This document shows positions 1 to 11,251 of a stretch of 64,000 nucleotides of DNA, piece by piece (within the stretch, counting starts at the first letter, position 1; every line of letters begins with the position of its first letter). The notes beneath the pieces were generated by a model. It was not told the origin of the DNA, did not search any database, and was given only the letters and a program-made list of their open reading frames with translations. Source of the DNA: Mariannaea sp. PMI_226 (taxonomy: Eukaryota > Ascomycota > Sordariomycetes > Hypocreales > Nectriaceae); contig JANFOG010000006.1 of assembly GCA_024336345.1 (NCBI GenBank), positions 248,001 to 312,000 of the forward strand, written 5' to 3'. Position numbers and translations under genes: made by a program.

Positions 1-3000
1 CGTCAAGCGTCCAAAGATTGTCAGAACCCACTGTGAAATGTGTGCAAGCAATGCAAGGTGTGTAGGCAATGCCAGGTCCATGACAGGCTCACCGTAATGA
101 ACGGTGCTCATACAGTGGGAGGCAACAGACCACCAGCGCTATCGATGACGGTATCCCGATGGCAAACGCAATGCTGGCGACGTCAAAGGGCGATGCCCGC
201 TCCGTTTCCCTGTCACGTGTGACGACATATGGCAATTGGCTAGGACAGTCGCATTGCAAGGAACGCCGTGAAGGCGGCGAAGTGAGGCAAACCCGGTGGC
301 CAAGATGGGAGAGAGTCTCCACCGGGCTTGGGAATCGCGAGAGGGTGTGCATAATGACATAGAGGCGGATGGTAGGCGCAAACAAACGCCCTTAGTTCCA
401 AAGTATATCGACCACATGGGAAGACCAGCAGTTGTTTGAGATTAAAGAGCTTCGACGGGTGGCACCGCGTGGCGGTTGAGGCTCTCCGGCCGCATCTTGG
501 AAGTGTGAGTGCTCTCCTGGGGATCCTCATCCAGGCCGAGCCTCATCATCTGTAACGGGCATTCACGACTTGATCTGAGTGTAACTTTCGTCATGATGAC
601 AATTGCCAGGCAGTTCCCCTGAACAGTTGCTGCTGCAAAAGACGAAAAAGAAAATTGTCCAGTTTGAATGTACAACCTGATCTGTTGTTGCCACAGTGTA
701 TCCGCAAACGGGAGAGGACTGCAAGAATCCAGACTTACAGTATCCCGCCAGGCTGGAGATCAGAACAAGAACAAGGATAGGCTCAGGCGGACGCCTCCTC
801 AGTCGAGGCGTTCGAAGCAGACTGGCCTGGTCCGTGAGTCGGCCAGTGACATCAGCGCGCTCACTCGTCGATACAATTGGGCGATGCTATTGGCTTAATA
901 CTCCAGCTGGGGGGTAATTGTGGGTCTTATGCCGTCATTTCTCCACTGTCATGTCCCAGCAGCTTTTTGGATTGGCACCTTGTATTGAGGTACGTACCTA
1001 TTCCAGATACCTTTGTACCGTACTGGTGTACATAGATACGTCGTTCCTCGTACTTCACAGTAGAACTTGGGAGAATTACACCTTTGCGAATTGCCTCATG
1101 CTTGGCTTGCCTCCGTTCGGACGCTTGGCGTAATTCATTCTGGAACGTCAGCTCTTTCAGATCTGATTCACATTTCAACGTTTGGCATGTGTGGTAATGG
1201 GGGTACGATGTCAGGGCCAAGTCCGCGACGGTGTCATTTCGTAATGGTGTAAATTTATCAATCGGCAATCCTGTATCCATCCCAAAAGGCACCTTTTTAA
1301 AACTGATTTCATCTTTCAACCAACTATCATCTACCAAGATATTCAAGCACGCCAAGTAAAAGCTATACACATAGAATGGAGGATAAGGCCCAAAAAAATA
1401 CTCACAGCATTGAGAGCAAGACCCTCGGACGTGATATTGGATCAAGAAATGGCTGCAACCACCCTACATAAATCAAACACATCTTGGGACCCCATAGAAG
1501 TCAGCTACTGTCCCCTGAGCCTAACTCCTCAACTAGACTCCCGCCCCCGGTCGTCCGGGCCCTCTCTCAGCTTTACCCGGCCTTACATCCTAAGGATTTC
1601 TTGTTGTCCCTGCCCAGTTCCCACTTATCTTCAGGCTACACTTTGGATTCATCCATCAACGTTTGGGGATGGTACCTTTCTCAACGAAGCAAAGAGGAAG
1701 ACGATCTAGTGATCTACTACCAGCAATACAGTACAGTACAGTACAATAGTCCAAGCACAAAAACGAAGGGTCCTCATCCTTGCAGATCCATCACCTTCCC
1801 CTCTCTCTCTCAACCCAGCCTAGTTCCAGCTCAATCCTGCTTTTCTTTGTTGTTTGACCAGTCACACTTCCGTCATATCACTCAAGCGTACCATCCCCGG
1901 AATAGTGCAAACTGCAGTGAAGATCATTTCTCTCTTTCTCACCCCACACTAGAGCCGGCATCGTAAAATATCGGCGGCATCCTGGTTCCTTTGGTTGCTT
2001 GTGATTGGGCTGCCATTCGGGCTGCATCAGGAAGACCTTTCACCTTTTTACTCATACTTGCTTCATTCTACAGCACGGCCTTGTTTTCAAAGGAAAAACT
2101 GCATTCTAGAACGGTCGAGAGCGCACTGAAAAAGGGTTTACAAACTTGATGCTGGTGTAATGGGGTGTGACGGGGGTGGTTAACGAAAGTACTCTTTCCG
2201 ACAAGACCGGCTTAACACCAGCTTCAGTCAGGCTTACGACTCAGTAACTTCATGGAAGACTCTAGATTCAGATGCAGTGAACAACGAATAATATCTGAAG
2301 AACATGCATATTCTTCCAGGTTCAACTTCCAAGACGTGCAGAAGGAGTTGCATTGTTGTTGGGATGAGTTGGCAACAGCTGAACTGACTTGGCATCGCTA
2401 TGCGCCAAATCGTCATTTCCAAGTATCCTTTTATGCTGTCAAAACTCGCTTTCTAACAAGCATCAAGAAATGTCTTCCTAACAAAGAGCATGGATTGAAT
2501 GCCGACACTAGATCAACAGGGTCCTGCCTCCCCAGTCGGCATCCCCTCTATCGATCAACAACTGCTATCTATCAGCTTCTGGCCTCGGCTATCCGTGGCG
2601 TTTCCATCCAGAGCCTGTTTTACAAGTTGAACTGCGTACCCATACCGTACATTACGGCGCCGTAGGCGGTCGCAATTGTAATGTAGTGGCAAAATGAGCG
2701 AATATGAACTATGATGGGCAGAACAGGACCCTGAACGAGGAGGGATCATCGCGTGGGGCCCCTTCTTCCGGTGACGCGCCCGTTATTTGTACAGCTACTG
2801 CTTAGCCCTCATTGTGCGGAGTAATTCACTGTGCTCTGCCTACGTATTGGCTTAGGCTGAACCTTGGAAGGTCTCTATTCAGAAAAATAAAGAATGGCTG
2901 CTAGTGATGCTTGGTATGCCTATCACTGCCGATCACTCGTCAGAGGTGGAACTTGATGTTGGGGCCAGCACACCACACAACAAAACAACCAGACGGGTGA

Positions 3001-3530
3001 ACAGTTGGGTGGGATGAGCAAGTTTCCCTTAAGGGGGGCTACTAAGAAGGAAAGGCAAAACGGATTTGATTAATGTCCCTAAGAGTAAGAAGAAAGGCTA
3101 GGATCGAAGCTGTACTTGGTGCGTCCCGTTACCGTACTGCAAGGCTACGGCGGCGATGATGCACAAACCCGGCCGAGAAGGCGATAATCCACGCCCTAAC
3201 CACACTCCCATCTCAGAATACACTCACGCTCCATCCTATGCAAAAATACAGCAGATCCTTTTGGTGGGGTGTCCAACTGCGAAGAGAGGCTCTCACCCCC
3301 GACCCGCCACTTTCTGAGGTTATATTAAGGTCAAGCGATCTCCCCTAATCCAAATTCCTCTATTCTTTGCAATGGGACATTTCAGCCTGGCTACCGCTCC
3401 AGATTGGCAACAATAACCAATATCGTTCAAGATAAAAGATATTATCACACAACAACAGATTAAGTCAACTTATCGTTTTGACATATCCCTCTTACACCAA
3501 ACTTTCTCCAATCTGAATTGCCTCGCATAC
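1..3530. other. Intergenic region, no convincing gene
   Basis: No conserved protein was recognised on either strand. The longest open frame is 172 codons on the minus strand (927-1445). It has ordinary composition but no recognisable domain, and no splice signals extend it. A pyrimidine-rich stretch at about 1500-1960 also leaves a 160-codon frame open, which is a composition effect. The last few hundred bases (about 3300-3530) are CT-rich and look like the promoter and leader of the small gene that follows. A gene of a rapidly evolving family could be missed here. Confidence 0.5.
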
Positions 3531-3764
3531 ATGTCAAACACAATGCCCACTCGACAGGACTTCTATTCAGTTACCATCCCCATCACCGTTAATGCTCCTC
3601 CACCGCAAGACCTCCCAAGCTATTCGAGATTCATACACGATCACACCAAGCGTCAGATGCAAGCCTTTGGTGCAAACCCGGGTACTCGCCGTCACGGCAA
3701 CCCCGTCATGAACGGCACTCTAAGTAATAGCACGAGTCCATCTCCACCCGAGTATCAAGCATAA
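3531..3764 (+). CDS. Small hypothetical protein (77 aa)
   Basis: A single-exon frame of 77 codons starts at an ATG that follows a CT-rich leader ending in GCATAC, as in real fungal genes, and ends in TAA. The product is hydrophilic and Pro/Ser-rich, without a signal peptide or membrane segment. The central part (around residues 28-45, with RFIHDHTKRQMQ) looks like a short amphipathic helix, and the C-terminal third is probably disordered. I do not recognise the family. The start context and the clean separation from neighbours favour a real gene, but the length is close to what chance allows. It could also be the first exon of a longer transcript. Confidence 0.45.
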   Translation: MSNTMPTRQDFYSVTIPITVNAPPPQDLPSYSRFIHDHTKRQMQAFGANPGTRRHGNPVMNGTLSNSTSPSPPEYQA

Positions 3765-4577
3765 ATGATTACCAACCCATCAATTTATACAAGTTGATTA
3801 TCTTTTTTTTTTTCTTTTTCTTTTCTCTCTACTGTAGTAGGGAGTCGAAATAGTTGCCCTTCTCAAGGCGTCACCATACACGACCATGACACCGTTATTG
3901 AGTGGCAAAACCGCACTATGATGTCGACACACGCCGATGCGAACAAGATGCTCTCATCACACACCTCCAATTTCGCAGCTCGGCGGTATATTGACGAAAG
4001 AAATATCATAACAAATGGAAGTTGCGGTATTTGAAAAGTTTTCAACAATGACTTACGACATCATGTAAAGACGAAGGCTGTGGAAAAGCCATCGGCCACA
4101 GCCCCATCGAATGTGAAAAGCCTCACATCAGTTGATAAAGAATGAGATTTCTTTCACACAAGGCGTGCGTGGGTGTTAGGGAATATTCTAGCTGAATGGA
4201 AAAGGGAGAAGGAAGACGTGGCGGTATCAGCACATGCATACGAGGACGAAGGATACCTACCTATAAGATAGCTCTTTTTTTGCGCTACGACCATGAAACG
4301 AATTACAATATGTCCTCATTTCCGTCCCTGTGACACATGTTCTAGAGTGCCAAAATAAAAAAGTCTTGCTAGTAGGTAGACATGGCTAGACAGGTGAGAA
4401 TCACTCGCCCATCGAATTGTATTTGCTCAGTAATGACAAGCCTCCCAATAAAACATGAAATCCGCTGTAACGTGTTCCAAGAAATCAAAAATGCAATACA
4501 ACAAATCCGGCCAACTCCGGTCCATTATGGGCTATCCCAACCAAGCCAAACCCACACCTCCAACATGTAGTAGTTCG
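3765..4577. other. Intergenic, 3' regions of two convergent genes
   Basis: This stretch lies between the stop of the small plus-strand gene and the stop of YJU2 on the minus strand. It contains a T/C-rich run near 3802-3830 and scattered AT-rich patches such as ATAAAAAAG near 4357. These would suit 3' end formation on both strands. No conserved ORF was seen. Confidence 0.5.
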
Positions 4578-5732
4578 TCATACTAGTGATGGTTTCTTCT
4601 TGATGCCCAGCAATGCCGCATGATTCTTCTTCTTCTTTACCGCCCGTTTGAAGGAAGGCGCTGGTGCCTCCGCTACCACACTCTCTTCTGAAGCGACGAC
4701 GCCAGTTGAAGTTGTGCCGGGTCCCCCATTTGGCACAATGGTCAATGGCATATCCGTCTCTTCCTCAATACTGTCCATTTTCCCTCGGGCGGACGCGAAT
4801 GCTCGCTTTGCTGCTTCGTCATCCTCCCTCTCTTGTCGTTCTCGATCCTCGTCCTCAGTGCGTACGACACTGTCGGCAAAGTCAACACCCTCCTTCTCTG
4901 AACGATTGATCCTGGCGTTTCGCTGGCGAATTTCGTCCAAAGCATCCGCTGCAGCCATTTCTCGTCGTGCATCAGCGTTCTTTGCCTCAAGGTCTGCCAT
5001 CGCGTTCTTTTCTTCCTCACCGGCCGCCTCGGCCTCTTCGCGCTCCAATCGATCCAGTCTCTGGTCCACGCTTTCATCCTCGGCGGCGCGGTTACGCCAA
5101 GGCTCCATATTACGCACTGCACCCTTGACCATGGCATATTCGTTATTCTTCGGGTCAGTCCTGAAGATGATTTCTGATAGGAAAAGGTTAGTCTAATTGT
5201 ATTGTTTTAAAACAAACCATACTGTTAAGGATCTTCTTCCATACCTGCAGAACACCTTGTACACTTGATGCTGAAAAAGTAGATCTGAATGCCCAAATAC
5301 TTCTCATCCAGTGGCGTCTCTTTTCTAGAGTTGAATTTACGCCCTCGATAGATGAATTCACCGCATGTGGTACATTTCATGGAGAAGGGGGCCATCCTAG
5401 CTTGAGTTAGCATTCATTCGTTTTCATAAATAGTAACTTGGGGAGCAGAGGTGATTGCTAGTATAAAATGAACCAGCTACAAGAGAATAAGATATTACTC
5501 ACAATCTCACAGCCTGAACGCGCGGTCCGGTTGACTTTGGTCCTCGGCGCCTCTATTCACACAAAAGATCAGTGATGTCCATCGCACAAGACCCTATAGG
5601 AGATGGCTTACCGTAAGCTCCCTTGGATCAAAGTCCGGGGGGTAGTATTTCTATAAAACCATTAGCATCGGACGTAACAAGAAGCTGGGTCAAGTGGCAA
5701 GAATATACCTGAAGGACTTTACGCTCAGACAT
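4578..5732 (-). CDS. YJU2: Splicing factor YJU2/CWC16 (CCDC94 family)
   Basis: Exons on the minus strand: 5709-5732, 5612-5650, 5503-5552, 5245-5396 and 4578-5173, giving 286 aa. Phases join exactly and restore the family sequence through each junction (for example [13 protein letters not shown] and [11 protein letters not shown]). Two zinc-ligand pairs are visible, C46-x2-C49 and C83-x2-C86, as in the CWC16 domain. The C-terminal half is charged and coiled-coil-like and ends in a Lys-rich tail that may act as a nuclear localisation signal. Yju2 joins the spliceosome with the NineTeen complex and promotes the first transesterification step around the branch helix. The gene has four introns, with a 24-nt first coding exon. 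It is divergent from KIN17, with 787 bp between the two start codons. Confidence 0.95.
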
Positions 5733-6519
5733 GGTGAGCGAGCTGGGATCTCACGCTGCGGTTAGGATAGAGGGGGGCTAGTGCAGTGTTTCCTTCGCGA
5801 AAGTAGGGCACCAAATAGTCCAGTGGTGGATCTAGTTATGAAAAAATCGACCTGAATTTCCAAACAGTTTGGCGTTCGATCTGGTTGGAACGAAAATCGG
5901 ATGGCCGCGATGTGAGTTTGAAGTTGCGACAAGCCAAGTCGAGGCCTGGGGGGTCCCGGATAATTGCGGGCCGGGCGACGCGCGAAGGAACATTGGACGC
6001 CGCTTTTGAGTTGGGTGATTGAATGGAGAGGTACCTAGGCATTCGGATTCTTTCTGCATGTATTTAATTCTTTTCACTCACGGTTTAAAGAAAGAAAAAA
6101 AGAGGAGAAAAAATAATAATTACATCGTCTATGTGTTTAGATAAGTAAAACAACTATTGCAGGTAACTAATCACTTTGGATATGTGAAATATAATCATGA
6201 GATGTAGAGCTCAATCTACTATGCAAGCAAGTCCATTTGGGTACAGCAAGCCCAATATAAAGCGGCTCTACCACTAAGCCGGTTAGGCTCTAGGCCCCGC
6301 CACCCTTTCGGCGACCCCAGGCAACATTTCTTCAAGGCGGTACATGCTATACGTACTTCAAATCCGTCATCGCAACACCATCACCGACCAAGACCCAACA
6401 ACAATCACAACCAACCGGACAGGGAGACTTCCAAACAACAACAGTAACCCGATACCGAGCCGCTAGAGAAATACTATCGCTATACACACGAAAGATATCC
6501 CTTTTTACGCTCGCCCACC
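5733..6519. promoter_or_regulatory. Divergent promoter region YJU2 / KIN17
   Basis: The 787 bp between the two start codons must hold the promoters and 5' leaders of both genes. No TATA box can be assigned with confidence. The KIN17-proximal part (about 6350-6510) is CA-rich, typical of ascomycete leaders. A sequence at 6240-6300 has, on the minus strand, a tRNA D-arm-like segment (GGCTTAGTGGTAGAGCC), but no T-arm follows, so it is not called as a tRNA. Confidence 0.5.
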
Positions 6520-7588
6520 ATGCCCAAGGCCGAGGTTGGGTCCACCAAATATGTCGCCAATCGCATGAAGTCAAAGGGCCTGCAGCGCCTTCGCTGGTAC
6601 TGCCAGATCTGCGAGAAGCAGTGCCGTGACGCCAACGGCTTCAAGATGCATACTCAATCTGAGAGCCACGTGCGACAAATGATCATCGTCGGAGAAGACC
6701 CCAAGAAGTTTATCAATGACTTTAGCAACCAGTTCCTCCGCGACTTTCTCCTGCTTCTCAGGACTGGGCATGGAGAGAAGCAAGTAAACATCAATCACTT
6801 TTATCAACAATATATGTAAGTCGAAAATACCCCGATTAATCAGCGTCTCGTCTCATCTCACACATGTGCTAACTTTCCCTTTTAGTGCAAATAAGGAACA
6901 CATCCATATGAACGCTACCAAATGGCCCTCCCTAACCATGTTTGCGAAATACCTCGGACAGGAAGGAATCTGCAGAGTCGAGGAAAACGAAAAGGGTCTT
7001 CACATCTCTTGGATTGATAACTCACCCGAGGCGCTGAAAAGAAACGAGCTCTTGCGGCGCAAACAAGCGCAGGATCAAAGCAACGAGGAAGTCGAACAAC
7101 GTCTGATTCGCGAGCAGATTAAAAGAGCAAACGCTGTTTCAGGCTCGAAAGACGAACTGCCAGAGGAGGACAACGAGGCGCGCGAGCTTAAAAGACAGGA
7201 AGGCGAAAAGATTAAGCTGTCATTCGGTGCGAAACCGGCAGCTTCTGAATCCCCTGCCACTGCGACTACCGAACCCGTGGCCGAGGCGTCTAAAACTGAG
7301 GAAGAAGATGCTGAGGAACCAAAGGAAACTGCGCCAGCGCCTGCTACTAAGCCAAGCGGATTCGGGGGTATATCAATGAAACTCGGTGGCAAGCCCCAGG
7401 CAAAGAACGTTTTCGCACAGGCGAAGAAGAACGCGCTATCTTCCGGGTCCAAGAAGTCCGCCTTCATTGCGCAACCCAAGAAGATAAGCGAAGCGGAGCG
7501 TATCATGAAGGAGGAGATGGAGAAGAAAAGGTCGAGGCCTATGAACGGGTTCAGCATGCCCCCTGGCAAGAAGCAGAGGGGTAATTAG
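6520..7588 (+). CDS. KIN17: KIN17-family DNA/RNA-binding zinc finger protein
   Basis: Exons 6520-6815 and 6886-7588 give 332 aa. The 70-nt intron has GTAAGT, a GCTAAC branch site at 6868-6873 and TAG. The N-terminus carries the family's C2H2 finger (C28, C31, H44, H50, with long spacing), followed by the winged-helix-like KIN17 domain (HFYQQYIANKEHIHMNATKW across the splice junction). A Lys/Glu-rich middle contains an IREQIKRA-like segment, and the tail is basic. Animal KIN17 adds C-terminal SH3-like/KOW domains. This protein ends before them, as fungal homologues usually do. Family members are nuclear, bind curved DNA and RNA, and are found in spliceosome and replication/repair preparations. 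The gene converges on SPT4, 269 bp away. Confidence 0.95.
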
Positions 7589-7857
7589 GGTTGAATAAGT
7601 GCTTCGTATTGGACCATGGTCATAGTAAGGCGTTTTGAGGGCGGCATGGAATCTGGAAGAATTCACTGAAAAGGGATGCAAGGGCGTTCAGTTTGTTTCA
7701 GGGTTATATGATCGATACCACAATCATGACTTGATTTTCGCATTTTTTTTTCAACATGACTGCTCCTAAGTTCCTCATGGGTCTCTTAGTCTAATGTCCA
7801 ACCCAAACGCCATATCGCCAGAACCAGTTATATATTAAGTAGAATTTGTCAGCTCTC

Positions 7858-8397
7858 CTATGAGTCTGTTTCCGTCTCGGTTCCGTCGCGCCTACATCAG
7901 ATCACACGCTATGTTAGCTCAAGGGCCCGCCTTTTGTTCTTCCTAAGCGTAGATTTAACAGGGGAGGTCACTTACGGGATGTACTGTATCCGGTATTCCT
8001 CCTCAAGCGTCGTGCGAATCTCATCAGGAAGTTGGCCAGACACCTTGATGGCATACACGCCACCGACGTAGCCGTCGAGGCGCTGCCATTTGGCGATCCA
8101 CGACCGCGCAGGGTTGGCGAGGGTGATGACGCCTTCGAAAACCTGAGATGTGCAGCTTTCGATCTGGTCCTGTGAGCCGGCGAGGTGGAGAAACTCTTCG
8201 CAGTTGGGGCATCCTTCGTCGCGGAACCGCTACAGTTTGATGTGTCAGCCAGGTGAACGTGAAAAGAAGGAATGAGAGCTTGAAGGCAAATATTGAGAAG
8301 GCGGTCGACGTACGCTATATGTCATGACAATGGAGCACACCATGCAGGCGCGCAGGTGGCGCTGCTGGCCGGTTGTGACGAAGTTGGATGATGACAT
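7858..8397 (-). CDS. SPT4: Transcription elongation factor SPT4
   Basis: Exons 8314-8397, 7976-8229 and 7858-7891 give 123 aa, close to the usual 100-120 residues. The zinc ribbon is formed by C18-x2-C21 and C35-x2-C38. The diagnostic core FRDEGCPNC, the stretch SWIAKWQR and the [12 protein letters not shown] strand are all present. Spt4 pairs with the NGN domain of Spt5 to form DSIF, which clamps RNA polymerase II and supports processive elongation. The last exon is short (34 nt) and encodes an acidic tail ending in ETETDS. The gene is divergent from POP8 with a 354-bp shared upstream region, and convergent with KIN17. Confidence 0.96.
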
Positions 8398-8751
8398 TTT
8401 TTGCGCGTGGCTCACGAGCTGTGAACAGAATCTCTGCGAGTGTGGAGAGCGAGCTGGGTGTAGAAGGGATTGGGGTGGTCGGTGAGGTTGGAAGATTCGT
8501 AATGTATTGACTACAAAAGTCGAGACCTGTTGTTCCTTTGTTCCTCAGAGTCCCGATGCGACATGCATTTATGCAACAAACCGGATGTACCAACAAAGAC
8601 CAGGCACCCCCCACCCAAAAACCTTGGGAGACAGAGCAAGGGCCCCCAATCTAGCGTCAAGTTTCTTCATTGGTTTCTCTGTCTCATACTTTATAATTAC
8701 TGGACAGCATTTCACCCATATCGCCAGAGCATCGAGTAAACCTGCCCAATA
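8398..8751. promoter_or_regulatory. Divergent promoter region SPT4 / POP8
   Basis: These 354 bp separate the two start codons. Both genes must share or abut regulatory sites here. No specific transcription-factor motif could be assigned by eye. Confidence 0.5.
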
Positions 8752-9183
8752 ATGAGCCAAAACTTAGAATCTGGAACCCAGAAGTCCATATTTCAGCAAA
8801 AGGACTTGCAAAAGTCTCATGACATTCTCACCTGCACAATCAAGGCCCCGCCGTTCTCCTACGCCCACCTCGAGCTCGTCAGTAGTCATGGTACGCCCGT
8901 TGAGCTCGATAACCTGCAAGTAAAGTCGTACTGCACTGCAGCTCTGGGGCAATTCTTGGGCCTTACCGGGACAGCCATCCCACTGGATATCCTCAAGGTG
9001 CAGGGAAGTCACTGCTGGTTACGAGTTCCCAGGCCAGATCTTGGATCTTTCGCAGCGGCCATCACTGCGTGGAGAGGGGCAAGCGACAACGGCGTTCACT
9101 GTTCACTCCAAATCAGGCAATGCTCAGACTGGCTGGGTGCTATGGTCGGAACTGACGGCCAAGATCAAATATGGAACTCTTGA
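8752..9183 (+). CDS. POP8: Ribonuclease P/MRP subunit, POP8-like
   Basis: A single exon encodes 143 aa. A predicted alpha/beta fold opens with a beta strand (HDILTCTIKAPPFSYAHLEL). It is followed by a helix (YCTAALGQFLGLTG), the segment IPLDILKVQGSHCWLRVPR and a second amphipathic helix with AAAITAWRG. This order and the LGLTGTAIPLDILKV stretch match the fungal Pop8 family as I remember it. Yeast Pop8 is of similar size (133 aa). Pop8 is a small protein of the nuclear RNase P and RNase MRP particles, which process tRNA 5' ends and the ITS1 of pre-rRNA. The assignment rests on pattern memory, not a search. It converges on the PP5 gene with 192 bp between stop codons. Confidence 0.75.
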   Translation: MSQNLESGTQKSIFQQKDLQKSHDILTCTIKAPPFSYAHLELVSSHGTPVELDNLQVKSYCTAALGQFLGLTGTAIPLDILKVQGSHCWLRVPRPDLGSFAAAITAWRGASDNGVHCSLQIRQCSDWLGAMVGTDGQDQIWNS

Positions 9184-9375
9184 GACAGCCGTCTCCATCA
9201 AAACCTACACGCGATGTTATTGCTCTAGATGAGTATAAATGTATGTGTACATTTTCCACCAAACCCCGCCAATGCAAGTGCACCGATCCCATGCGCCAGG
9301 GACATGCTCCGACTTGGCCCGTACAAAAAAGTCCCCCCATCCCTACCAAGACTCCAACCTCCTTGCACCTTATTC

Positions 9376-11251
9376 TTACATCAAAGACGACATAAGGGAG
9401 CTTTGAGCGTATGCCTGTCAATGGAATTAGCGTCTGCATATTAGGATGGAGATTAAACTATTGAATGTGGACTCACCATTGGGCGGATATCTGGGTGTGG
9501 CACAGCATCAAATTGCTCATACTTGAGCTTATAATCGGAACCGATATTGATGTAGGCACCCCGATTCTCTGTTGAATCACAGTATCTGGGAGCAGAGAAG
9601 ACTATTTGAATAAGTTAGCGGCAGGGCGACTCAAAAAGCATTCAGAGAGCGAGAAGAAGAAAAAAAATTCATACCGGTAATACAACGTCCATCGTGTTGA
9701 ACCTCATAACCGTCCATGCGAACTTCGTGACTGCGAATAACAGCCTCTAGGCCGTTCTTCTCACAGAATGTCTTGGTGATATCGGGACCAAACTGCATGC
9801 CAACACCTCGCTTGCTAGGTCCACGGCCAGGCTCTTCCTGAGGATCAGTCCAGAGCATCTCCATCATCAAACCGGATTGGCCTGGCTGGCGTTGGTTGTG
9901 ACGGTTCAATTTTCGGATATCATCCAGGGTGACGCTGTCATCAGAGAACAGGCCTCCGTGGAGAACAAGGAACTTGTTACCAATAAGGGTAGCCAAAGGT
10001 AGAGCAGAAAAACTCTCAGAGAAGAGCTTGAAAGTTCTGTATAAATGTCAGCGTCGAGTGGACAGGGTATTAGAAATAAGAAGCAAAGAAAACTTCCGTA
10101 CCTCTCATTATACTTGGCCTTGCATTCGCCCTCGAAGCCATATACGCGGTTCATGTCATCTGTCTCGTGGTTTCCACGGTTTAAGAAGAAGTTCTTCGGT
10201 CTCAGCCACTTGTAGGCGTATAGAAGCAGCGCAATCTCAGTCGACCAAGAGCCACGGTCCACAAAGTCGCCGTTGAATAGATACCAATGCTTATCATTTG
10301 GAGTTCCGTTGCGTCGGAACAACTCCATAAGATCAAAGTATTGACCTAAATATCAATATCAGTATTTGATGACGCTATGGCCAATATACGAAGGAGGGGG
10401 TTATCTGACCGTGTGTATCACCGCAGACTGTCAACTGGACATCATCAGGAACATGCGTCTCAACCATAGTAGGTTCGTCATAAACGATCTTTTTGACAGC
10501 AATGACAATCTGGTAGACATATTTGCGGTGGATCTTTTTACCGGTCTTGAATCTTTCAATCATATCATCAATAAACTCCTGGGTCATGGTGTCGCCCAGC
10601 CTCACTCCGTCATAGCCAGGCTCTACAGCCATGGACTCCAGATCGAGACCCTCCGCTGCGGATGGCTCATCACCGATCTCAATGGCGGCGAAGAAGGCCA
10701 TCTGGCGCACAATCTTTTTGCATTCTTCCAACTTGAGTCTGGCATCCTTATTTGTGGGATCAAGCTTGACACATTCCTTGAAATCATTGATAGCCTCTTT
10801 GGGCCGTAGAATTGCTGTTCTTGCTAGTCCTCGTCGGTAGTAGGCCTATTCGTTGGTAATATGGATGTTCAGTGGATGTTCATAGTCGCAAAATGTAGAA
10901 GGGAGGGATTGCCCACCTTGACCAACTTCGGGTTAAGCTCGATGGCGGAGGTAGCGTCGGCGATGGCATAACCGTAGGCTTCAGATTTGATGTAGGCCTA
11001 TTGATTCAGAGAGAGAGACAAATGCGTCAGCATCTTGAGTAATTGCAGTGAGAGGTATCGAATACCCGACGGAGAAGAGGGAGAGGACGGGGGCCACAGA
11101 ACGAACGAACCTGAGCTCGGTTGGTAAGAAAGGTGGGTTCTTTGTCGTTCAACTGGATAGCCTTGGTGTAGAACTCGGCAGCGGCGGGCCAGTCACCGGA
11201 ACTGAAGGCCTTATTGCCCTTGTTCTTCCATTCGACGGCCGTTTGAGACAT
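9376..11251 (-). CDS. PPT1: Serine/threonine protein phosphatase 5 with TPR domain
   Basis: Seven exons (11111-11251, 10917-10997, 10410-10845, 10102-10345, 9675-10036, 9477-9601, 9376-9414) join in phase to 475 aa. Residues about 5-110 form TPR repeats (WKNKGNKAFSSGDWPAAAEFYTKAI; AYYRRGLAR). The PPP catalytic domain follows with GDTHG, GDFVDRG, GNHE, LHGG and RSHE, which supply the two-metal site. PP5 is the only PPP enzyme with its own TPR domain. The TPR binds the Hsp90 C-terminus and autoinhibits the phosphatase. An in-frame ATG 11 codons upstream exists (11284), but the MSQTAVEWKNKGNKAF start fits the family better. The gene is divergent from ESS2. Confidence 0.97.

Noticed and set aside
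927..1445. 172-codon minus-strand open frame
   Set aside because: Longer than most chance frames, but no domain, no family memory, no leader signature and no splice partners. It could not be supported as a gene.
6240..6300. tRNA-like D-arm sequence on the minus strand (GGCTTAGTGGTAGAGCC)
   Set aside because: No matching acceptor stem, anticodon stem or T-arm (GGTTCRANNCC) follows at the required distances, with or without a short intron. It is at most a degenerate tRNA fragment.
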